Shown here: piece by piece, positions 24,615 through 31,693 of the stretch
Position numbering within the stretch: position 1 is the first letter of the stretch
Layout: every line of letters starts with the position of its first letter
NCBI GenBank assembly: GCA_020072645.1
Contig: JAIQGK010000012.1
Location: 124,001-188,000 of the forward strand
Source: Terriglobia bacterium
GTDB taxonomy: Bacteria > Acidobacteriota > Terriglobia > Terriglobales > Acidobacteriaceae
Direction of reading: 5' to 3'
Length of the DNA: 64,000 nt
Made by a program: the position numbers and the translations under genes
Notes under the pieces: generated by a model
The model's input: only the letters and a program-made list of their open reading frames with translations
The model's database searches: none
What the model was told of the DNA's origin: nothing

Positions 24615-25808
24615 CTAAAGCTTGCCGAACCACTCCTGCATGCGTTCCAGGCCGCGCTCAATTTCCGTGGGTGCGGTCGCGTATGACAGGCGAATATGCT
24701 CGCGCGTTCCAAAGGCCTCGCCCGGCACTGTAACCACGTGGGCCTCATGCAGCAGGCGCTTGGCGACATCGGCAGCCGAATTGATTCCGGATTTGCCAAA
24801 ATAGGCTGAGACGTTGGGATAAACGTAAAACGCCCCTTCCGGCTTTACGCAGGTCACGTCCGGAATCAAGCTCAGATGGCCCAGGGTAAGGTCGCGCAGC
24901 TGGACGTAATCTTTCTTCATTTTCTCAACGCAATCCTGCGGGCCGGTAACGGCGGCCAGGCCAGCCATCTGGACCATGTGAGCCGTGCTTGAAGTGCTCT
25001 GGCTCTGCAGCTTGGTCATGGCGTTGATGATTGGCGCTGGAGCCATTGCATATCCCAGCCGCCAGCCGGTCATGGCATAAGTCTTGGAAAGCGAGCCCAC
25101 GATCACCAGGTGCTGCTTCACGTCGGTGGCGGAACCGGCAGAGAACCGCTGCGGCGTGAAATTAAGGTAAACATAGCATTCATCGGCAATGACATAGATA
25201 CCGCGCTTGTGCGCGAGCCTCAGAATTGCGGAGAAATCGGCAGGAGCAAGCACCGCTCCGCTGGGGTTGTTGGGCGTATTGATGATGATGGCGCGCGTCC
25301 GCGGCGTGATCTGGCGCTCAATCATCTCCGGTGTCAGCCGGAAATTTTCAGCTTCATCGGTCCCGACAAAAACGCATTTGCCGCCTGCATACTCAATAAT
25401 GTCTTTGAATGAAACCCAGTAAGGGACAGGGACAATCACTTCGTCGCCGTGGTCCACCAGCACCTGCAGCGCATTGAACAGGGCAAGCTTTCCTCCGGTG
25501 GAAACCATGCATTCACTGGGCTGGTACATGGAACCAAAATCCGCGGCGTGGCGGCGGACAATCGCAGTGCGCAACTCCTGTATTCCAGCAACAGCGGTGT
25601 AACGCGTGCAGTTGTTATTGATCGCGGCAATGGCCGCATCCTTGATGTGCTGCGGCGTGGGGAAATGGGGCTCGCCTGCGCCAAACTCCACCAGATCGGC
25701 CCCACCTGCTTTAAGCTGTGCCGCTTCGGCAACCACCGCCATGGTGGCGGAAATTTCAATGCGGTTAATGCGGTCACTGAATTGTTTTAGTGCTGGAAGC
25801 GTCGCCAT
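24615..25808 (-). CDS. Pyridoxal-phosphate aminotransferase class I (aspartate aminotransferase type)
   Basis: This 397-residue fold-type I aminotransferase is cytosolic. It shows FGAGEPHFPTP (about 42-52), VSTGGKLALFNAL (102-114), NTPNNPSGAV (177-186), the PLP-ring aspartate in VIADECY (D209), and the Schiff-base lysine in SLSKTYAMTGWRLGYA (K242). It closes with the substrate arginine in HIRLSYA. It matches the Ibeta aspartate aminotransferase group (aspC/aspB-like), which moves amino groups between aspartate and 2-oxoglutarate; other amino acids may be accepted. GAGGT lies before the ATG. It follows coaD by 12 bases, so the two are likely co-transcribed. Confidence 0.9.
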   Translation of the reverse strand: MATLPALKQFSDRINRIEISATMAVVAEAAQLKAGGADLVEFGAGEPHFPTPQHIKDAAIAAINNNCTRYTAVAGIQELRTAIVRRHAADFGSMYQPSECMVSTGGKLALFNALQVLVDHGDEVIVPVPYWVSFKDIIEYAGGKCVFVGTDEAENFRLTPEMIERQITPRTRAIIINTPNNPSGAVLAPADFSAILRLAHKRGIYVIADECYVYLNFTPQRFSAGSATDVKQHLVIVGSLSKTYAMTGWRLGYAMAPAPIINAMTKLQSQSTSSTAHMVQMAGLAAVTGPQDCVEKMKKDYVQLRDLTLGHLSLIPDVTCVKPEGAFYVYPNVSAYFGKSGINSAADVAKRLLHEAHVVTVPGEAFGTREHIRLSYATAPTEIERGLERMQEWFGKL

Positions 25809-25820
25809 TTTCTACCTCTT

Positions 25821-26321
25821 TTAAATTGTGGCTGCGGTGCCATGGAATTTTTCCCGCAGCCGTTGTTCCACCAGTTCCGGTACCAGCCCACGCACGGAAC
25901 CGCCAAGGCGAAAAATTTCTTTGACCAGCCGCGAGCTCAGATAGGAATAAGCTTCCGCGGGCATCATAAACACGGTTTCCAGTTGCGGCTGCAGCTTGCG
26001 GTTCATCAGCGCCATCTGCAGCTCATATTCGTAGTCGCTAATGGCGCGGATGCCGCGTAGCACCGCCTTGGCTTTCTTCTGCATGGCGTAATCCACCAGC
26101 AGCCCTTCAAAGGCTTCCACGCGAACGTTGTCGTAGTGCTTGACCATCTCTTGCAGCATCTCTAGCCGTTCCTCCAGGGTAAACAGCGGGTCTTTTTCAG
26201 AGTTGCGCAGGATGGAGACGATCAATTCATCAAAAATTTTGCTGCCGCGTTCAATCAGGTCAAGATGACCGTTGGTGAGCGGATCAAATGAGCCGGGATA
26301 GATGGCGCGGACCAAATTCAA
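25821..26321 (-). CDS. coaD: Phosphopantetheine adenylyltransferase
   Basis: This 166-residue enzyme catalyses the penultimate step of coenzyme A synthesis, joining ATP and 4'-phosphopantetheine. The nucleotidyltransferase signature YPGSFDPLTNGH is at residues 8-19, with the T/HxGH histidine at H19. RGIRAISDYEYELQMALMN (about 90-108) and AYSYLSSRLVKEIFRLGGSV (about 125-144) are diagnostic for bacterial CoaD. The length is standard. The start is a TTG at 26321, with AGGA six bases before it; no ATG is available upstream of the signature. Confidence 0.95.
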   Translation of the reverse strand: MNLVRAIYPGSFDPLTNGHLDLIERGSKIFDELIVSILRNSEKDPLFTLEERLEMLQEMVKHYDNVRVEAFEGLLVDYAMQKKAKAVLRGIRAISDYEYELQMALMNRKLQPQLETVFMMPAEAYSYLSSRLVKEIFRLGGSVRGLVPELVEQRLREKFHGTAATI

Positions 26322-26380
26322 TTAAGTTCCTGGTTGTGGCTGACACCTGATTTTATTCCGGAAATCAATCACCGGCAATG

Positions 26381-26403
26381 TGGGAATTTATCCCATTTTG
26401 GGA
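26381..26403. promoter_or_regulatory. Alternating TGGGA/TCCCA repeats in a divergent gap
   Basis: TGGGA-ATTTA-TCCCA-TTT-TGGGA allows two mutually exclusive five-pair hairpins. It lies between divergent coaD and the methyltransferase gene. It could be an operator; evidence is limited to the sequence pattern. Confidence 0.3.
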
Positions 26404-26559
26404 GGGCAGAAAACTGCAAGCTGCTGAACAGGCAAGGGTTTGCCGAAGAATAATCCATCACAGTACCTCCCTGCTCTTACGCTTTACATCTCAGAGATAA
26501 GGCGAGTATGGTTAACTCGCAGCCAGAGCCCCTCTTTTTTGAAGGACTTAATCATCAGC

Positions 26560-27135
26560 ATGCTATCCAAGCCTTCTCGTAGTGAAGAAACGCTGTTATT
26601 TGCGAAAAACTTTCTCCAGCATCCCAGAATGCTGGGCTCATTGATTCCCAGCTCCCGATTTCTGATTGACCGCCTGCTCAGCCGGGTGGACTGGAAGCGC
26701 GCCAAAACCATTGTGGAATACGGCCCCGGCGTCGGTACGATCACCGCCCATATTCTTTCCCGGATGTCTGCCGATGCCCGCCTCGTCGTTTTTGAGATGA
26801 ATGAAGACTTCGTCAACTATCTTGCGCGAGCGTTTCCCGATCCCCGGCTGCATGTGGTCCACGGCTCGGCAGAGACCGTCCAGAGAGAGCTGGACCGGTT
26901 GAAACTGGATGGCGCCGACTACATCATCTCCGGAATCCCCTTTACCACCATGCCCGTGGAATTGCGGGAAAAGATCATGCGTGAATCGCGTGAAGCGCTC
27001 AACCCCGGCGGCGCAGCGCTGGTCTATCAATTCACTCGCGCCGTTCTGCCCTACCTGAAGAGCCATTTTCGCCAGATCGATCAGGATTTCGAGCCCCGCA
27101 ACATTCTGCCGGCGCGGTTGTTTTATTGCACGTAA
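26560..27135 (+). CDS. SAM-dependent methyltransferase (phospholipid N-methyltransferase-like)
   Basis: This 191-residue protein starts at the ATG at 26560, before SKPSRSEETLLFAKNFLQHP; an ORF extends upstream without an obvious ribosome site. The methyltransferase fold shows the SAM loop VEYGPGVGTITAHIL (about 53-67), an acidic strand end VFEMNEDF (about 78-85), and the motif ISGIPFTTMP (about 121-130). That motif sits where rRNA adenine dimethylases have NIPY. FLQHPRMLGSLIPSSRFL at the N-terminus is shared with PmtA-type phosphatidylethanolamine methyltransferases. Lipid headgroup methylation is the best guess; rRNA methylation is less likely because the protein is short. Confidence 0.75.
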   Translation: MLSKPSRSEETLLFAKNFLQHPRMLGSLIPSSRFLIDRLLSRVDWKRAKTIVEYGPGVGTITAHILSRMSADARLVVFEMNEDFVNYLARAFPDPRLHVVHGSAETVQRELDRLKLDGADYIISGIPFTTMPVELREKIMRESREALNPGGAALVYQFTRAVLPYLKSHFRQIDQDFEPRNILPARLFYCT

Positions 27136-27603
27136 GCGACTGGCTGCGGTTTCCGATCTCCCTGAGCTTTTTCCGTCAGATCATCCCGGCGTTTCCTCCG
27201 TGCTCCGCAGCCGTGGAAGGTTTTGTCTTTCCGATTACAGCCGTCACGCGCAATGTCGCGATTCCGGCGATTTTTGCCCCTCCCCCCGGCATTTTGCAAC
27301 TTTTATTGCAAACAAAGGTGCTTATGCCATTCGACCCTCGCGTGGCCCCTGCGTGACGCTTGGGCGACGCTTGGGCCACCCTTGGGCCACCCAATCCCAA
27401 ACCCAATCGGCAGAGGGTCGCAGGACGAAACTCTTTTGGGGTTTGGCTTGGCTAAGTGCTAATTGCCAAATGCTAATTGCTCGGTTTTCAAAGATCCCCG
27501 CGCATAGAGCCGCCCTCCTGAGAAAGCGGTGCAATATTTTACTATTTGTTCGCCCTTATGTCAAAGCTAATTTGGCGCGGAGCTTCTGTATATACTTGTC
27601 TAT
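27136..27603. other. 468-base intergenic region without a supported gene
   Basis: The gap lies between the methyltransferase gene and the DUF971 gene. It contains an 11-bp tandem repeat block (27353-27396) and a doubled TGCTAATTGC-type sequence near 27456-27480. No ORF here has coding character. The DUF971 promoter is probably within the last 100 bases. Confidence 0.5.
27353..27396 (+). repeat. Four 11-bp imperfect tandem repeats
   Basis: The units are GTGACGCTTGG, GCGACGCTTGG, GCCACCCTTGG and GCCACCCAATC, head to tail. The 11-bp period is close to one helical turn, so it could array a protein on one DNA face; it may also be simple slippage. Confidence 0.6.
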
Positions 27604-27969
27604 ATGGCCGTGATCAATCCCAAGTCTGTCAAAGTCAACGTCACCACAGGTACGGGAATGGATATCGAGTGGGACGACGGCCATCGGACACACTTTGGCT
27701 TCCAGTGGCTGCGCGACGCATGCCCATGCGCCACCTGCACGGAAGAACGCAACAATCACCATCGCAATCCCGGCGAGCCCGCCAAACAATCTGCGGCGTT
27801 GTTGCCCATGTATAAAGAACCCGCCAAGCCCAAAGAAGTAAAGCCGGTGGGTAAATACGCGCTGAACATCGCATGGAATGACGGCCACTCCAGCGGCATA
27901 TATTCCTGGGACTACCTGCGCGAAATCTGCCAGTGCGAAGAATGCCGCGCCAAGGCGGTTAATTCTTAA
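27604..27969 (+). CDS. DUF971 (GBBH-like N-terminal) domain protein
   Basis: This 121-residue stand-alone domain is of the type found at the N-terminus of gamma-butyrobetaine hydroxylase. Characteristic segments are IEWDDGHRTHFGFQWLRDACPCATC (about 18-42, with key CPCATC) and a repeat-like second half IAWNDGHSSGIYSWDYLREICQCEEC. The cysteine pairs and histidines suggest zinc or Fe-S binding. Stand-alone DUF971 proteins are often linked to iron-sulfur assembly (Mrp/ApbC context), but no such gene is adjacent here. It has no signal peptide. The start ATG has only a weak ribosome site. Confidence 0.88.
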   Translation: MAVINPKSVKVNVTTGTGMDIEWDDGHRTHFGFQWLRDACPCATCTEERNNHHRNPGEPAKQSAALLPMYKEPAKPKEVKPVGKYALNIAWNDGHSSGIYSWDYLREICQCEECRAKAVNS

Positions 27970-28175
27970 AACTCCAAGCATCTGCGCGAAGGCATTTTCT
28001 GCCTGCGACTAAAGGTCGGCCAAGAGCGATCCTTTTTCTACTTGTGCCATGCCGCATCAAGGCGTCCTCTCATGACCCTCGCTTTTGATTTTCAATCTGC
28101 CAATCGCTCATCGGCGACCATCTGCGCTGATCTGCTGCGAGTGCTCTCGCTCCTTGCCATAAAGTTCCGCGGTAC

Positions 28176-28313
28176 ATGCACACTCGACTGTTTACTTTCA
28201 CTCTGGCTAAACGCAAGATTACACTGAGCGAAGCGAGCAAACATGGCGATCCGCAAGTTAAAGTCAGGGCAATCACAAACCGCACTGGCTGGCCGCTAAC
28301 AATCGATATATAA
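28176..28313 (+). CDS. Putative 45-residue small protein in the leader of the NagX-like gene
   Basis: The short ORF starts at ATG 28176 (MHTRLFTFTLAKRKITLSE) and ends in a TAA whose bases form the 5' end of TAAGGAG, the Shine-Dalgarno before the next gene. The peptide is basic and looks protein-like (ASKHGDPQVKVRAITNRTGW, then PLTIDI). No good ribosome site is seen before its own ATG. Overlap of stop and Shine-Dalgarno is typical of translational coupling or leader peptides. Whether it is expressed cannot be judged from sequence alone. Confidence 0.4.
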   Translation: MHTRLFTFTLAKRKITLSEASKHGDPQVKVRAITNRTGWPLTIDI

Positions 28314-28360
28314 GGAGAGTTGCGCACGCAACGCCGGGCCGCGAAAGCGGCCCCAAATAG
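28312..28360 (+). promoter_or_regulatory. Shine-Dalgarno separated from its start codon by two perfect hairpins
   Basis: AAGGAG (28312-28317) is 43 bases from the ATG at 28361. In between are GTTGC-GCAC-GCAAC (28319-28332) and GGGCCGC-GAAA-GCGGCCC (28336-28353), the latter a GNRA-tetraloop stem. If both fold, only 11 unpaired bases separate Shine-Dalgarno and ATG, close to normal spacing. This looks like a structured ribosome-bridging leader. Confidence 0.55.
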
Positions 28361-29575
28361 ATGGCAACCTCTACTGACACCACGTTCACCCCAAAAACAA
28401 CCAGCGCCACGCCTTCGTCCGCCGGGTGGCAGCGGCTTGAATCTCTGGATGTCTTTCGCGGGCTCACCATCGCGGGAATGATCCTGGTGAACAATCCCGG
28501 CGCAACCTCTTACTGGCCGCTTGATCACGCCGACGAACTGATGACCGCGCACCCCTCGGGCTGGTATCCGGGGAAGTCGTGGGTGGACGCGAACGGATGG
28601 ACACCTACCGACCTGATTTTTCCTTTCTTCCTGTTTATCGTCGGGACGTCGATGGTGCTCTCATTTGCAGCGCGGCGAGCGCGCGGCGATTCGCGACAGT
28701 CGCTCATGAAGCACGCTGCCCGACGGAGCGCGCTGATCCTGCTCATCGGTTACGCTATCCGCATCCTGCCCTATGTCGATTTTTCTCACATGCGCTACCC
28801 CGGAGTCCTGCAGCGGATTGCCGTGGTGTATCTGTTCGCGTCAGTGATTACTCTGTGGACGTCAACCCGAGGCCGCATCCTCTGGATTGCCGGACTGCTC
28901 GCTGGCTACTATGCGCTGATGCGCTTCGTTCCGGTGCCGGGATGCGATCCCGCAGCGTGGATGACGCAACATTGCAGTCTTGCCGGATTCATTGACCGCA
29001 AGCTAATGCTCGGCCATCTTTACCGCCGCGACTTCGATCCTGAAGGCCTGCTGAGCACCCTTCCCGCAATCGCAACCACGCTGCTGGGCACGCTGGCTGG
29101 AGAATTTCTGCGCGGCGCATCAAGCTTCTCATATAAACTGCGTGGCCTCGTCATCGCCGGAATCGTCGGCGTAGCCGCTGGTTACGCGTGGCATCCGTTG
29201 TTCCCCATCTCCAAACCGCTGTGGACGAGTTCCTACGTGCTCTTTACCGCCGGGGCCGCATGCCTTCTGCTGGCGCTCTGCTGGTCGCTCATCGAGATGC
29301 GCGGCTGGCATACGTGGGCCAAACCATTTCTCTGGCTGGGATCAAACGCCATTGTGGCTTACGCGCTCTCAACCTTCGTCGGCAAACTTTGGTCAATCAT
29401 CAAAGTGCGTGACGGAAGCCACATGATCGAACTTCAAGCCTGGATCTACAACCATTGCTTCGCGCCGCTGGTGCAGGAGAAGAATGCGTCGCTGGCCTTC
29501 GCCCTCTGTTATGTGGCGCTGTGGACGCTGGTGGCCTGGGCCCTGTACCGGAAGAAGATTTTTATCAAGGTTTAA
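28361..29575 (+). CDS. NagX-like membrane acyltransferase (heparan-alpha-glucosaminide N-acetyltransferase family)
   Basis: This 404-residue multi-pass protein of the DUF5009/HGSNAT family is thought to acetylate amino sugars across the membrane. The family opening is RLESLDVFRGLTIAGMILVN (about 26-45), followed by WTPTDLIFPFFLFIVGTSM and RYPGVLQRIAVVYLFAS. About ten hydrophobic segments are seen. A Ser/Thr/Pro-rich cytoplasmic stretch of some 25 residues precedes the core. The last residues, ALYRKKIFIKV, recur as a decayed fragment at 30127-30162. The leader has an unusual two-hairpin structure and a possible coupled small ORF. Confidence 0.88.
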   Translation: MATSTDTTFTPKTTSATPSSAGWQRLESLDVFRGLTIAGMILVNNPGATSYWPLDHADELMTAHPSGWYPGKSWVDANGWTPTDLIFPFFLFIVGTSMVLSFAARRARGDSRQSLMKHAARRSALILLIGYAIRILPYVDFSHMRYPGVLQRIAVVYLFASVITLWTSTRGRILWIAGLLAGYYALMRFVPVPGCDPAAWMTQHCSLAGFIDRKLMLGHLYRRDFDPEGLLSTLPAIATTLLGTLAGEFLRGASSFSYKLRGLVIAGIVGVAAGYAWHPLFPISKPLWTSSYVLFTAGAACLLLALCWSLIEMRGWHTWAKPFLWLGSNAIVAYALSTFVGKLWSIIKVRDGSHMIELQAWIYNHCFAPLVQEKNASLAFALCYVALWTLVAWALYRKKIFIKV

Positions 29576-29621
29576 GCGTACAAAGGCGCAGAGACGGAAT
29601 CACAATAGATCCGGTGGCGCA

Positions 29622-30020
29622 TCACTCAGCAGTTTCTCGTTTGGCTTTTTCCTTCCGCACGAAATATAAGTACGCGCCGACGCTTAGAAAATTGATCAAC
29701 ACTGCGACCACGTTCCATGCAATTACGGGTCGCGACGCAATCAGCAGGCCGTAATATACCCAGAAGATCTGAAAGACGCCCATAATTGCCGCCATCCTTG
29801 GGTGCATGCCAGCGCTTGATCGGCGCTTGAGCATGGCAAGCAAATCCGGCAGAGCGGCGAAAGTAGTTCCAAAACCCGCCACAAAGCCAAAGATCTCTGA
29901 TCGTTGAAACCTGGGCATAAGCAGGCTACGCGTATCGTGTGGAATCAAATCCTGACAGCTACCAAGCCTGAGCAGGACCAGGAACAGAACCGCGAGCGTC
30001 AGTCCGTTGAATCGTCCCAT
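29622..30020 (-). CDS. SemiSWEET-type sugar transporter with an N-terminal extension
   Basis: Residues about 40-125 form a PQ-loop/MtN3 triple-helix unit: EIFGFVAGFGTTFAALPDLL, KRRSSAGMHPRMA, then FQIFWVYYGLLIASRPVIAW and VVAVLINFLSVGAYLYF. SemiSWEETs dimerise to carry sugars across the inner membrane and are normally 85-100 residues. A GGAGG six bases before the ATG at 30020 favours a 132-residue product with an extra N-terminal hydrophobic stretch (LTLAVLFLVLLRLGSC). An internal ATG at 29918 would give a normal-sized 98-residue protein but has no ribosome site. The extra helix or signal is the odd feature. Confidence 0.75.
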   Translation of the reverse strand: MGRFNGLTLAVLFLVLLRLGSCQDLIPHDTRSLLMPRFQRSEIFGFVAGFGTTFAALPDLLAMLKRRSSAGMHPRMAAIMGVFQIFWVYYGLLIASRPVIAWNVVAVLINFLSVGAYLYFVRKEKAKRETAE

Positions 30021-30126
30021 ACGCGCCTCCACAAATGAGTGGGCGAGCATTCCATCATAGCCGAGGTTACTTCCGGCTCTAATGATGGCGTGAATGAAGC
30101 AACTCAGGTTTAGGGGTTACGCATAG

Positions 30127-30162
30127 GCCTAGTACCGGAAGAAAATTTTTGTGAAGGTTTAA
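30127..30162 (+). pseudogene. Decayed duplicate of the 3' end of the NagX-like acyltransferase gene
   Basis: The codons read A-stop-YRKKIFVKV-stop against ALYRKKIFIKV-stop at 29540-29575. The changes are CTG to TAG (nonsense), AAG to AAA (silent) and ATC to GTG (Ile to Val), plus a conserved TAA. Upstream similarity is quickly lost. It is a remnant of a tandem paralog or of a recombination that inserted the SemiSWEET gene. Confidence 0.6.
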
Positions 30163-30335
30163 GTCTGGTATTGCTTCGAATCGGGCTGTCCATCAATTTC
30201 TCCGGGCAAGACCTCTTTTTTTTAGCGTTCTCCTGCGCAAAGTGCTCATCAATCCGCTCAAGCCCCTTGGACCTTCCCGAGTTCCCGTTTTGAATTTATT
30301 AAAGAATTTTCATCATTCCTAAAAAGAACACAAAG

Positions 30336-30365
30336 TTGAAACAAGCTGCAAGCTTAATTTATAGT
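30336..30365 (+). promoter_or_regulatory. Sigma70-like promoter of the CHRD gene
   Basis: TTGAAA (30336-30341) and TATAGT (30360-30365) are separated by 18 bases, with one mismatch in each hexamer. It lies 80 bases upstream of the CHRD ATG. Confidence 0.5.
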
Positions 30366-30444
30366 TTTGTGCTGGTTGCAAAGAACGTCGGGCCGGAACT
30401 CTACTGAGAGGCATTTGGCCCGCGTTGCAAGCAGGAGGAATCGC

Positions 30445-31023
30445 ATGAAAGGTATGCTCAAGTTCCTGGCGACCGGTTTGGTTGTCGCAGTTTCCGCTTT
30501 GCCCGTTGCCGTTGCCGCACAGGCAATTCACGCGAACTGCGATGGCTATCAGGTCGTCTCGTCGCAATCCAGTCACGGAACCGCCGCCTTCCGGGCCAAG
30601 GTGGACCGCGTTAACAAGACCATTGAATACGAACTCAACTACAACAACCTGGAAGGCGACATTATCCAGTCGCATATCCACTTCAGCCGCCCCGGCAGCA
30701 ACGGCGGCATCATTTTGTTTTTGTGCACCAATGCCGGGAACACTCCCGCTTCAGCCACGCCAGCCCCGCTCTGCCCTGGCACTCGCGAGGGGACAGTGAC
30801 GGGAACACTGCACGCCGGCGATGTGGTGTACCTTCCCTTTGGCAATCAATTTCCACCACCACCCGCCGGGACCCAGGGCATTCCGCCGGGCGATTTTGAC
30901 GATGTTGTGCGCGCTCTGGATGCAGGCGCAACTTACATTGTGGTGCACACCAAGGCGCAACCGACGGGCGAACTCCGCGGCCAGATTCCGCAGCATGGCG
31001 AACACGACGGAGACAGCCATTAA
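30445..31023 (+). CDS. Secreted CHRD-domain protein
   Basis: The 192-residue precursor has a signal peptide (LKFLATGLVVAVSALPVAVAAQ). The rest matches a CHRD domain, a beta-sandwich first seen in chordin and common in secreted bacterial proteins: AAFRAKVDRVNKTIEYELNY, SHIHFSRPG (with the conserved H-x-H), GTLHAGDVVYL, and TYIVVHTKAQPTGELRGQI. In bacteria it is extracytoplasmic and its biochemical role is not settled. AGGAGG lies before the ATG at 30445. A strong hairpin terminator follows, so it is likely a single-gene transcript. Confidence 0.9.
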   Translation: MKGMLKFLATGLVVAVSALPVAVAAQAIHANCDGYQVVSSQSSHGTAAFRAKVDRVNKTIEYELNYNNLEGDIIQSHIHFSRPGSNGGIILFLCTNAGNTPASATPAPLCPGTREGTVTGTLHAGDVVYLPFGNQFPPPPAGTQGIPPGDFDDVVRALDAGATYIVVHTKAQPTGELRGQIPQHGEHDGDSH

Positions 31024-31063
31024 ATCTGCCTGATCACCGGGCGACTTGGAAACCGTAAACTAA

Positions 31064-31097
31064 AACAGGCCGGGCTGTACCCGGCCTGTTGTGTCTT
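31064..31097 (+). terminator. Intrinsic terminator after the CHRD gene
   Basis: AACAGGCCGGG (31064-31074) pairs perfectly with CCCGGCCTGTT (31080-31090) around a five-base loop, followed by GTGTCTT. The stem is strong although the U-tract is interrupted. Confidence 0.75.
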
Positions 31098-31111
31098 AAC
31101 CGATGGAGGCT

Positions 31112-31576
31112 TTATTTTGCTGAGGAGTTCACATTGCGTACGAATGAGTATGGACTTTGCTCTGCTGGATCATCTGGCCATCCCTTGCCGGGCGCATTTG
31201 CCAGTCGTGAGAGTCTCGCGATATCAGTCTGACGGACCGAGTTTGTGACATCACAACGCGATGTGTCCAGGGTCTTGGCCTCGATGGCAGCCAGGTATTC
31301 AGCCACCGCCGCGGCTTCGATCAGGACCTTCCCTGATCCAGCCCAATGGCGATCTTCCCCATTCATCTTTACGCCGGAAACCCAGAATGATTCGCCCGTT
31401 TCCATATCGATGTAATTCCCTCCCGACTCGTCACGCCGCTGCCCTTTGAGCTTCATCAACCCTCGGCCATTGAAGTACAAGGTTCGGCCGCTCTTGGATT
31501 GCTGTACGTAGCCAATCCAGGCCGGACCATTATCGGCATAGCCGCTCTTCAACTCAATGTATCTGAGGATCTTCAC
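31112..31576 (-). CDS. Conserved-looking hypothetical protein
   Basis: The 154-residue product is read from a GTG at 31576. It is soluble, without a signal peptide. The N-terminal 90 residues are strand-rich and regular (ILRYIELKSGYADNGPAWIG, LYFNGRGLMKLKGQR, NYIDMETGESFWVSGVKMNG). The next part is helical (GKVLIEAAAVAEYLAAIEA). The last 50 residues are polar. I cannot assign a family or function. It is convergent with the CHRD gene, with the terminator hairpin between them, and diverges from the next exported protein. Confidence 0.65.
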   Translation of the reverse strand: MKILRYIELKSGYADNGPAWIGYVQQSKSGRTLYFNGRGLMKLKGQRRDESGGNYIDMETGESFWVSGVKMNGEDRHWAGSGKVLIEAAAVAEYLAAIEAKTLDTSRCDVTNSVRQTDIARLSRLANAPGKGWPDDPAEQSPYSFVRNVNSSAK

Positions 31577-31693
31577 ACTTCAGAGTGTGGCACATCTTGG
31601 ATTAAGTACGGAAACACTTTTTTATGAAGCTCCGCTTGGTGTGCCCCACTCCCCTGAATAGTGCGCAGGTATCTAGCCTGTTAGAGTTATGGC

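Larger units (their letters stand above)
30051..30444 (+). other. Intergenic region with gene fossil and promoter
   Basis: This 394-base gap lies between the SemiSWEET gene and the CHRD gene. It contains a decayed duplicate of the NagX-like gene end (30127-30162) and a plausible promoter for the CHRD gene (30336-30365). No intact ORF has coding character. Confidence 0.5.

Noticed and set aside
27353-27396. Short direct repeats considered as a CRISPR array
   Set aside because: The units are contiguous 11-mers without spacers and no cas gene is near.
28070-28552. A 160-codon minus-strand ORF opposite the small ORF and NagX-like start
   Set aside because: It is antisense to a certain gene start; the plus-strand small ORF with stop/Shine-Dalgarno overlap is the better reading.
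30170-30200. GCTTCGAATCGGGCT resembling a tRNA T-arm
   Set aside because: No acceptor, D or anticodon stems can be formed around it.
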